A DNA stretch of 64,000 nt from Balneolaceae bacterium (lineage in GTDB: Bacteria > Bacteroidota > Rhodothermia > Balneolales > Balneolaceae): positions 868,001 through 932,000 of the forward strand of contig JAEPQE010000002.1 in assembly GCA_017640665.1 (NCBI GenBank), written 5' to 3'. The position numbers and the translations under genes were made by a program. A model generated the notes under the pieces. That model searched no databases. It was not told the DNA's origin and saw only the letters and a list, made by a program, of their open reading frames with translations. Shown here piece after piece: positions 26,618 to 33,972 of this stretch. The first letter of the stretch is position 1. Every line of letters starts with the position of its first letter.

Positions 26618-29461
26618 ATGATCCGTATACTACATTTACTTCTTCTTTTACTTGCGTTCGAATCGAGTCTTTGTTTTGGTCAACTGAGTTTTCAAATCAG
26701 TAATTACGAAAAACCGGTAGATGGAGCAGGTAACCAGAATTGGGATATTTCCAGTGATGGAGATCAACGTATTTTTATTGCCAATAACTATGGTTTGTTG
26801 GTTTTAAAAAACACCAATGCTCAACTTTTTGGGACACAGCGACAAACCATATTCAGATCGGTAGCTTTTTTAGATAACCGCATCTACACCGGCTCTTTTG
26901 AAGATTTTGGATACTGGGCACCTGATAATAATGAAGGTTTAAAATACACATCACTTGCGGCCCGACTTGATAATCCGGATATGAATAACGACGCCATCTG
27001 GAAAATTGTCAAGCATGAAGGTAATATCTATTTTCACAGTTTTGGGTCAATCTACGGATTTGATGGAGAAAACGTATTCCGTTTAAGTACGTCTGGTACA
27101 TATATGTTTCTCTATAAAATTGAGGATAAGGTATACACTCAGAGAGTGGGGAACGGTCTCTTTACATTAGAGGGAAATGAATTTATACCTATTGAGGGGA
27201 GCGGTTTTCTTGAGAATGAAGAAATACGGTCATTAATTAAACTTCGCGATGGAAATTTAATGATTGCTTCAACAGATGGACTCTACCGCTTTGATGGAAA
27301 TAACTTTAGCGAACTGAACTTTGAAGGGTCCGAAGAATTAATTCAAAATGAAGTAAACGTTATTACTCAAACTCCGGATAAGATTATTATAGGCACTATT
27401 CTTAATGGCTTATATATTTTTGATCAGGATTTCAATTTACTTGAGAACATTACTACCGACGATCAACTTGAAAACGACACCATCTTATCTCTTGAAGCAG
27501 ATGATTTTGGAAATATTTGGGTCGGTATGGATCGAGGACTCGCATATATTGCATTTGATACCCCCCTGCAAAACTACACTGGTTCGAATAACGATATTGG
27601 CAGTGTGTATGCAGCCTCATTGTTTGAAAACGAACTTTACATTGGTACTAATCAAGGAATTTATTGGTACAAGAAAGATTCAAATGGAAATTTCTTTGAC
27701 CGAAAACTGATCCCGGGTTCTCAGGGGCAAGTTTGGTTCCTGGAAAAATTTGATGGGAAGCTCTATGGTGGGTTAAATGATGGAACCTACCTAATCAGTG
27801 ATAAATCTCTTTCAAAAGTAAGTGATATATCTGGAGGATATACGTTAAAATCTTACCCACAAAATAACCAGGATGTGCTTTTACAGAGCACTTACAGCGA
27901 TTTAGTTGTTTACAAAAAAGTACAAAACAGATGGCAACAATCTCATACTCTATCGGGGTTTCGTACACCTGCCCGGTTTATGGAATTTGACCACCTGGGC
28001 AATATTTGGCTGGGGCATACTGTAAAAGGTATTTACCAACTTCAACCCGATATATCTCTGACCACAATCAATAATATTTGGGAGCCGGGTTCAGAAGCCG
28101 GGTTAGTAGAGAGTACTAATCGTGTATTTAAATTTGATGGAAGGATTTTTACTTCGTTTTCGGATTCTTTGTATGAATGGGATCACGTGAACAAAACCTT
28201 TATTACTTACTCGGGACTGGATCCTTTTTTTACAACATCCGGGACTATAAAAAACATTCTACCTGCCGGAAACCATCGATATTGGGTGATCAAAGATTCT
28301 GAAATAAATTTGTTTGAAATACATTTTAATTCGGTAAAGCTTCTTTATACGCTGATTCCCGGAATGTATGGATTAGAGATGGTTGAGGGATATGAAAGTA
28401 TTATTCAAATTGATGATGATATTCATTTAATTAGCCTTGATGATGGGTTTGTAGTTTTAGACCTGGATAAGATAAACCGATCGAAGTACCCTCGATCTGA
28501 TGTTGAAATCGAATCTCTTATAGCCTCTAATGCAAATGGGAATCAATTAGAGATACGATCTGAACTCTCTTCAAAAGAATATGCTCTATCCAATTCATAC
28601 AGTAATATCTCTCTCTCCTGGTCCTCAACTCAAACAGTAGGAAATCAGGCCTTCTTCCAATATAAACTCAATGGACTCAATACAGACTGGAGCGACTGGT
28701 CACCAGAAAATAGCACTCGGTTTGAGCGTCTTCTGCCCGGATCTTATACATTCCAGGTACGATCTATTGGTGCCAATGGGGTAATAACCGATACCACCAA
28801 TGTGTTTTTTACGATTGGCCTTCCATGGTATCTTACTAAGGGAGCTTATTTATTTTATTTATTGATTGCCCTTTCACTCGCTTTTATGATCCGGTTATAT
28901 ATTTCCAGAAAACAATGGCGAAAACTTGGTAAAGAACTTGAAGAGAAGCATAAAAAAGCCCAACGGGATCGGGAAAAAGCCGAAAAGGAAATTATTAAGC
29001 TCACTAATGAAAAACTTCAGAATGAAATTGAACACAAATCAGCTCAATTAGCATCAAATACTATGGCTATGATGCGAAAGAACAACCTGCTCACTTCTCT
29101 TAAGGAAGAGCTTGACAGGCAAAAGAAAGAACTTGGTAAAAAGATGCCTTCAAGCTATTACAACAAAATCAATAAACTTATAGAACAAGGGATTGAAGAC
29201 GAACATGAATGGGAAGTTTTTGAACAATTATATGATCAGGCACATGGTGACTTCTTTAAAAGACTTAAGGAAAAACATCCGCAACTTACCCCAAGCGATT
29301 TAAGACTCTGCGCCTACCTGCGAATGAATCTCTCTTCCAAAGAAATTGCTCCACTACTTAATATTTCAGTTCGTGGTGTGGAAGAACGCAGATACCGACT
29401 TAGAAAAAGGCTTGATATTTCTACCGATGTAAACCTTACTGAATTGATTATGACGTTTTAG
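26618..29461 (+). CDS. Membrane-tethered propeller / Y_Y_Y / LuxR-type regulator
   Basis: A 947-residue one-protein sensor-regulator. Signal peptide (1-22), a long periplasmic part of two-component-regulator propeller repeats (for example LIKLRDGNLMIASTDGLYRF and LEADDFGNIWVGMDRGLAYI), a Y_Y_Y domain (about 660-735, FQYKLNGLNTDWSDWS...GSYTFQVRS), one TM helix (about 744-766), a cytoplasmic coiled coil (about 770-850) and a C-terminal LuxR-type helix-turn-helix (about 900-937, NLSSKEIAPLLNISVRGVEERR). There is no kinase or receiver domain, so signal passes directly from periplasm to DNA. Such proteins often control glycan loci; a role for the nearby PUL is inferred only from proximity. Confidence 0.88.
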   Translation: MIRILHLLLLLLAFESSLCFGQLSFQISNYEKPVDGAGNQNWDISSDGDQRIFIANNYGLLVLKNTNAQLFGTQRQTIFRSVAFLDNRIYTGSFEDFGYWAPDNNEGLKYTSLAARLDNPDMNNDAIWKIVKHEGNIYFHSFGSIYGFDGENVFRLSTSGTYMFLYKIEDKVYTQRVGNGLFTLEGNEFIPIEGSGFLENEEIRSLIKLRDGNLMIASTDGLYRFDGNNFSELNFEGSEELIQNEVNVITQTPDKIIIGTILNGLYIFDQDFNLLENITTDDQLENDTILSLEADDFGNIWVGMDRGLAYIAFDTPLQNYTGSNNDIGSVYAASLFENELYIGTNQGIYWYKKDSNGNFFDRKLIPGSQGQVWFLEKFDGKLYGGLNDGTYLISDKSLSKVSDISGGYTLKSYPQNNQDVLLQSTYSDLVVYKKVQNRWQQSHTLSGFRTPARFMEFDHLGNIWLGHTVKGIYQLQPDISLTTINNIWEPGSEAGLVESTNRVFKFDGRIFTSFSDSLYEWDHVNKTFITYSGLDPFFTTSGTIKNILPAGNHRYWVIKDSEINLFEIHFNSVKLLYTLIPGMYGLEMVEGYESIIQIDDDIHLISLDDGFVVLDLDKINRSKYPRSDVEIESLIASNANGNQLEIRSELSSKEYALSNSYSNISLSWSSTQTVGNQAFFQYKLNGLNTDWSDWSPENSTRFERLLPGSYTFQVRSIGANGVITDTTNVFFTIGLPWYLTKGAYLFYLLIALSLAFMIRLYISRKQWRKLGKELEEKHKKAQRDREKAEKEIIKLTNEKLQNEIEHKSAQLASNTMAMMRKNNLLTSLKEELDRQKKELGKKMPSSYYNKINKLIEQGIEDEHEWEVFEQLYDQAHGDFFKRLKEKHPQLTPSDLRLCAYLRMNLSSKEIAPLLNISVRGVEERRYRLRKRLDISTDVNLTELIMTF

Positions 29462-29615
29462 ATCAATATGATTCAAAATGAATAAGGATAAAAACTAGTA
29501 ATTGGTAATTACTGAAAAAATCATCCAGTAGCAGTATTGATTTAAAGGACAACGGTTGTTACAAAGCTGTAATCCTTGGGTAAATTCATAAAATCGATGT
29601 AACAAAACTTAGTTG

Positions 29616-29677
29616 CTGTCACCCTGAGCGCCCCGGTTTACTTATCTACTTAGTGTAAAATCGCGAAGGGTATCAAA
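29616..29677 (+). repeat. Left terminal inverted repeat of the GIY-YIG element
   Basis: Outer arm 29616-29633, 26-base spacer 29634-29659, inner arm 29660-29677. Both arms match the right terminus perfectly in inverted orientation. Confidence 0.85.
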
Positions 29678-29752
29678 CAAGAACAACGTTTCTATAAGTA
29701 ACTCCTACTACTTCTTTTGTAAGGACATCCCTCTTCGATGGTCTTACCTGGT

Positions 29753-30043
29753 ATGGCTAATACCTATTATGTATATATCCTTAGCAATTACTCCAAAATG
29801 CTCTATGTTGAGGTCACTAACGATCTGGAACGTAGAGTAAATGAGCATAAAAAGAAACTTTGTAAAGGATATACCAGAAAATACAACCTCCATCAACTGG
29901 TGTATTACGAGGAAACTGATGACATAAGAAGGGCAATAGAGCGGGAGAAACAACTCAAAGGATGGAGAAGGGAAAAGAAAACAGAACTCATTGAAGGGAT
30001 CAACCCTGGCTGGAAAGATCTGGCTGAAGGTTGGTATTCTTAA
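29753..30043 (+). CDS. GIY-YIG nuclease-family protein with altered YIG motif
   Basis: A 96-residue single-domain protein of the UvrC/UPF0213 GIY-YIG superfamily: YYVYILSN (about 4-11) as the GIY part, LERRVNEHKKK with the conserved Arg, and AIEREKQLKGWRREKK with the conserved metal-binding Glu. The second motif, normally Y-I/V-G, reads YVEVTNDLERR, so the glycine is replaced by glutamate. This may weaken or abolish cleavage. I chose the ATG at 29753; an ATG at 29738 would add five residues. It is the only gene within the 62-bp inverted termini. Confidence 0.85.
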   Translation: MANTYYVYILSNYSKMLYVEVTNDLERRVNEHKKKLCKGYTRKYNLHQLVYYEETDDIRRAIEREKQLKGWRREKKTELIEGINPGWKDLAEGWYS

Positions 30044-30065
30044 AAGAAACTGGAGATGTCCCATA

Positions 30066-30127
30066 TTTGATACCCTTCGCGATGAGTTGGTCAACTATAA
30101 TCCTAATCAGGGCGCTCAGGGTGACAG
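30066..30127 (-). repeat. Right terminal inverted repeat of the GIY-YIG element
   Basis: Mirror of the left terminus: inner arm 30066-30083, 26-base spacer 30084-30109, outer arm 30110-30127. The spacers of the two ends are unrelated in sequence but equal in length. Confidence 0.85.
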
Positions 30128-30253
30128 CATACCTGACTTCTCCAGGATGAAATTAATGCTTTGCTGGTCAATAATTTAGCCCGTCAACTTCTCATCTGTA
30201 TGCTTAAGAATCACAATGAGACAACTAAAAAGACAATTTTCTTCTACTAATTA

Positions 30254-31717
30254 TCATTCAATCTGTTTTTCATCGGCTTGCCAATTAAATCTTCTTACAG
30301 GAATGTTCATAGCATTCTCTTTTTCCATCACATCAAAAAGTCGGCTTCTCATTTCGTTTCTTAGTTCTATAAATCCCGGTACTTCAGCTAAGTTGTACCT
30401 CTCATCCGGGTCGTTTTCTAAATCATATAATTCATCTCTATCCCAAACTCCGTGATAGTAAATGTATTTGTACCGGTCTCCGCGAAGTGAAAACGTGGTA
30501 GGAGTATGAGGAAAAGCTGGTTCCCAATAGTATTCATATAAAAATTCTCTGTCGACTGTAGCTTCCTGATTTTTTAAAACAGGAAGAAATGAGAAGCCAT
30601 CCATATCTATCGTGCTTTCGGCCTCTAATACATCCAGAATAGTCGGAGCTACATCAATATTCCGAACAAGTTTATCCACACTGGTACCAGCTTCCAGGTA
30701 GCCCGGAGCCCAGGCAATCATGGGAACCCGAATTGATTCTTCGTAGGCATTTCTTTTATCGATAAGGCCATGCTCTCCATGCATAAAGCCATTATCTCCC
30801 ATATAAATAACGAGCGTGTTTTCATCTAAGCCGGATTCCACTAAATAATCAAGGATTCTTCCAACACTTTCATCTAAAGCCAGCAACGTTTCCAGATAAC
30901 TTTCATAAAACTCTTCAAAGTTCATGTCTCCATGATATGCGTAGTCTACCCCGTGCCAGCTGTTTCTCTGTGCCCTTACCCATTTGGGTTTAGTGCGGTA
31001 ATTGCGTTCAGTTTTATCCATGGTTTCAGGATATTCTATATCAATTTCACTGTATTCCCCTTTATGCCTTTCAGCTGGAATAAACTCAGCATGTACTGCT
31101 TTATGCGAAAGATAGAGGAAGAAAGGCTCTTCAGATTCTCCATTTCGTTCTTTCAGCCAATCAACAGCGAAATCGGTCAAAATATCGGAAGTATATCCGG
31201 TGTAGTTGTCTCTTTTTCCATCCACATTCAGTATTGGGTTCTGGTAAACTCCCTGACCTCTGAAGCTTACCCAATGATCCCAGCCTGACTTTGGATCATC
31301 TACACTTTCTCCCATGTGCCATTTCCCAATGAACGCAGTTTTGTATCCAGCCTTTTGTACATCTTCATTAAAAAAGCGGGTACCTCCGGGAATCGGACTC
31401 GTATTATCCACAATTTTATGAGTATGTGCATATTGGCCCGTTAAAATCGACGCTCTGCTGGGAGAACATAACGAAGTGGTAACAAAAGCGTTTTTAATAT
31501 GCACTCCTTCACCCGCCATCCTGTCCAGATTAGGAGTTTTTATGTATGAGGGAGCATCAGGGTGAAACCCCATAAAGTCGAATCTATGATCATCACTCAA
31601 TATAAATACGACATTCTGAGGTTCGTTATCCTGGGCTTTTACCGGAGTTATTAAAATCAAAACACCCAGCAGGATGATTGAAAAAACTTTGAAATTAATT
31701 TTTAGTTGATGCATCAT
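30254..31717 (-). CDS. Cys-type sulfatase (type I, S1 family)
   Basis: A 487-residue exported enzyme (signal about 1-29, ending TPVKAQ). The alkaline-phosphatase-superfamily metal site is visible at VVFILSDDHRFD (Asp42, Asp43). The formylglycine motif CSPSRASILTG has the catalytic Cys84, so maturation by an FGE or anSME is needed. IYMGDNGFMHGEHG (Asp/Asn metal ligands) and a DUF4976-type C-terminus (YYHGVWDRDELYDLENDPDE) complete the S1 sulfatase layout. Its maturase homologue is the next gene upstream, 20 bases away. As the last gene of the PUL it suggests that the glycan carries sulfate; the cleaved position is unknown. Confidence 0.93.
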   Translation of the reverse strand: MMHQLKINFKVFSIILLGVLILITPVKAQDNEPQNVVFILSDDHRFDFMGFHPDAPSYIKTPNLDRMAGEGVHIKNAFVTTSLCSPSRASILTGQYAHTHKIVDNTSPIPGGTRFFNEDVQKAGYKTAFIGKWHMGESVDDPKSGWDHWVSFRGQGVYQNPILNVDGKRDNYTGYTSDILTDFAVDWLKERNGESEEPFFLYLSHKAVHAEFIPAERHKGEYSEIDIEYPETMDKTERNYRTKPKWVRAQRNSWHGVDYAYHGDMNFEEFYESYLETLLALDESVGRILDYLVESGLDENTLVIYMGDNGFMHGEHGLIDKRNAYEESIRVPMIAWAPGYLEAGTSVDKLVRNIDVAPTILDVLEAESTIDMDGFSFLPVLKNQEATVDREFLYEYYWEPAFPHTPTTFSLRGDRYKYIYYHGVWDRDELYDLENDPDERYNLAEVPGFIELRNEMRSRLFDVMEKENAMNIPVRRFNWQADEKQIE

Positions 31718-31737
31718 AGTATCGATTAAATTATTGA

Positions 31738-32598
31738 TCAGTATTGCACATCTTTAACTGTTCTAAAACCCATGTTAAATGTAGCACTCTCTTTTGAATT
31801 GAACTGCCGGGCACTTACCCGGTAACCATGGCAATAGTCTTCGTGACATAAAAATGAGCCACCTCGTATTACTTTCTGAGCAGAATCGATGCTAAACATA
31901 TAGAATGCTGGATTACCTTCGTAAGGTTTATATGTGTCTGATGTCCATTCCCATACATTACCACCCATATCAGTTAGTCCTGCTTGTGTTTCCCCAAATT
32001 CACCAACCGGAGAAGTGTACAGAAAGTTATCTTCATTTGTATTTTCAACCGGAAAATCTCCCTGCCAGGTGTTCGCTTTAAACATTCCGGCTGTTTTCAA
32101 TTGATCTCCCCAACTATATTTGTTTCCCGAATCCTTTCCACCTTTGGCAGCATATTCCCATTCTATTTCAGTTGGCAGCCGTTTACCAGCCCACTTTGCA
32201 TAAGCATTTGCATCGTTCCAACTAACCTGGGTTACAGGATGATCATCCCCGGAACTATCTTCATTTTCTCCGTGAGGGTGTTTCCAATTGGCTCCTTTTT
32301 CTAAAACCCATCTACCTGTAGCAAAATCCAAAACTCCTGAATCTCCAAATTTTTCGGCTTCAGTAACATATCCCGTTGCCTGAACAAATTTCCTGAATTC
32401 AGCTACTGTAACCGGACTTTTATCAATAAAAAAAGGGGGTACCTTAGTTTTAAATGATGGTGTCTCATTGGGCATACCATGTTCTGAACCTATCGTAATT
32501 TCACCACCCTCAAAGTAAATCATACCTTCTAACTCGTCCACTTTCTGTATTGTACATGCCATCCAAAAAGTAACAGATAAGAAAAGAAGGTACTTCAT
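31738..32598 (-). CDS. Formylglycine-generating enzyme (FGE/SUMF1) predicted lipoprotein
   Basis: A 286-residue protein starting at the ATG at 32598, just after the upstream stop, with a lipobox (MKYLLFLSVTFWMAC, Cys15). The FGE-sulfatase fold is complete: EGMIYFEGGEITIGSE, VTVAEFRKFVQATGYVTEAE, PVTQVSWNDANAYAKWAGKRLPTE in two parts, GNVWEWTSD and the catalytic RGGSFLCHEDYCHGYR with Cys251 and Cys256. Both copper-binding cysteines are present, so I expect a true maturase and not a C-type lectin-like relative. Its predicted periplasmic lipoprotein location, next to the sulfatase, is unusual since most bacterial FGEs are cytosolic. Confidence 0.92.
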   Translation of the reverse strand: MKYLLFLSVTFWMACTIQKVDELEGMIYFEGGEITIGSEHGMPNETPSFKTKVPPFFIDKSPVTVAEFRKFVQATGYVTEAEKFGDSGVLDFATGRWVLEKGANWKHPHGENEDSSGDDHPVTQVSWNDANAYAKWAGKRLPTEIEWEYAAKGGKDSGNKYSWGDQLKTAGMFKANTWQGDFPVENTNEDNFLYTSPVGEFGETQAGLTDMGGNVWEWTSDTYKPYEGNPAFYMFSIDSAQKVIRGGSFLCHEDYCHGYRVSARQFNSKESATFNMGFRTVKDVQY

Positions 32599-32602
32599 CG
32601 CT

Positions 32603-33940
32603 TTATTGTTCAATTGTAAACCCAAGTTTTTTCAATCCGGCTTGTACCTCAGGTGCACTCATAAAAAGTTCCCATAATAAACCTGAACGGTAGTTCTCAA
32701 TCATTACAGGAATCGGACCCTGATCAATCGCAAGATACCTCGGTAAGTACCAATCGTTTTCAGGGCTAAATGCATCGTAAGGTCCAAATTCTCCTATTAG
32801 AGTGTCTGCTTCAGTGGTATAAAGAAACTTCAGAAATTTCATACTTTCTTCGGGTGTATATGGAAAGCTGGATAAAGCCGCTGTTGGAGAAATAACTCCC
32901 AGATCTTTATCCGGACGATGCCCCGAATATCCTTTCATAGAATAACTGGATGTCAATCCCCAAACACTATCTCCGTAGGCTTCAAACCCTTCGGGATTAT
33001 CCACACTGTATGCATGATGTATTTTTGCATGATTCTGATTCAGTTTCCAATAGTCTCCATATTGATCTTTCAAACCTTTAGGATTGAGCCCTAAATAAGA
33101 ATAATGTGCCCAAAAAAGCGGACCTACCGGAGCATCATCTGTATCATAATGATCGAGAATGGTTTTGTATCCATAAAATTCTCTATCCGTACTTATTACT
33201 CCACCTTTAGCCCAACCTTCATGGTAAACGGCTGGATCAATTGGATAAGTTGGAGATGAAGCAGCAAGTACATACATAATCAATGCTTCGTTATAACCAC
33301 GAACAGCAAAATTCATCCTCCAATCATGGTTTGGAGACCAATGCCAGTACAACACATTCTCTCCTCCTTTTGTATGCCAGTTCCATTCGACGGTTTCCCA
33401 TATTGCATTAATGCGGCGAACTAACTCCTGCTCTTTTTCATTTCCATCGATAAAGTATTGGCGAACTGTTAACAAACCTTGTATCAAAAACGCAGTTTCA
33501 ACTAAATCCCCACCATTATCATACCTACTGAATGCTTTTGTTTTTCCAGTATCTCCATACCACCAATGCGGATATACGCCATGAAAGCGGTCGGCTGTCT
33601 CAAGGAAAGTCAGAATTTTATCGTATCGCTCAACGGCTTCCTCTCTGGTAATGAAACCTCGTTCAATACCAACCAGAATAGCCATTACGCCAAAACCGGA
33701 CCCTCCGGAAGTAACCACATTCTTATCATTTTGAGGATAGATTCCATCCATGTGAGTCCGTTCCGGAGCCATCCCTGAAACTGGTTCCGCATTATCCCAG
33801 AAATACTGGAAGGTTTGGTACTGAACTTTAGTAAGAAGAGCGTCATCTTCTGACTCAGCAGTATTTTTTTTATTTGCCTGATTGGAGGAGCATGCTGCAC
33901 TTAGTAATAATGCAGATAAAACGAGTATTCGATTTCTCAT
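32603..33940 (-). CDS. GH144-type beta-1,2-glucanase/sophorosidase lipoprotein
   Basis: A 445-residue predicted lipoprotein from the ATG at 33940 (MRNRILVLSALLLSAAC). The rest is a single glucoamylase-like (alpha/alpha)6 domain of PF10091/GH144: VQYQTFQYFWDNAEPVSGMAPER, GGSGFGVMAILVGIERGFI, DRFHGVYPHW, LYWHWSPNHDW, RGYNEALIMYVLAASSP and AIDQGPIPVMIENYRSGLLW. Characterised GH144 enzymes cleave beta-1,2-glucan (endo-glucanase) or release sophorose. It sits between the GH3 gene and the FGE gene. It differs from the second GH144 protein in lacking Ig-like domains, so the two may divide endo and exo roles. Confidence 0.88.
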   Translation of the reverse strand: MRNRILVLSALLLSAACSSNQANKKNTAESEDDALLTKVQYQTFQYFWDNAEPVSGMAPERTHMDGIYPQNDKNVVTSGGSGFGVMAILVGIERGFITREEAVERYDKILTFLETADRFHGVYPHWWYGDTGKTKAFSRYDNGGDLVETAFLIQGLLTVRQYFIDGNEKEQELVRRINAIWETVEWNWHTKGGENVLYWHWSPNHDWRMNFAVRGYNEALIMYVLAASSPTYPIDPAVYHEGWAKGGVISTDREFYGYKTILDHYDTDDAPVGPLFWAHYSYLGLNPKGLKDQYGDYWKLNQNHAKIHHAYSVDNPEGFEAYGDSVWGLTSSYSMKGYSGHRPDKDLGVISPTAALSSFPYTPEESMKFLKFLYTTEADTLIGEFGPYDAFSPENDWYLPRYLAIDQGPIPVMIENYRSGLLWELFMSAPEVQAGLKKLGFTIEQ

Positions 33941-33972
33941 TGTTATTTTTAGTAGTTTTAGAATTATCAATT

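Larger units (their letters stand above)
29616..30127. mobile_element. Inverted-repeat-bounded element carrying a GIY-YIG gene
   Basis: A 512-bp unit with 62-bp termini in inverted orientation. Each terminus has an outer 18-base arm CTGTCACCCTGAGCGCCC (29616-29633; complement at 30110-30127), a 26-base spacer that differs between the two ends, and an inner 18-base arm ATCGCGAAGGGTATCAAA (29660-29677; complement at 30066-30083). A third shared motif, GGACATC, follows at different spacing. Both arms are identical while the spacer has diverged but kept its length. The only gene inside encodes a GIY-YIG protein. No target-site duplication is evident. That the unit is mobile is an inference. Confidence 0.7.
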
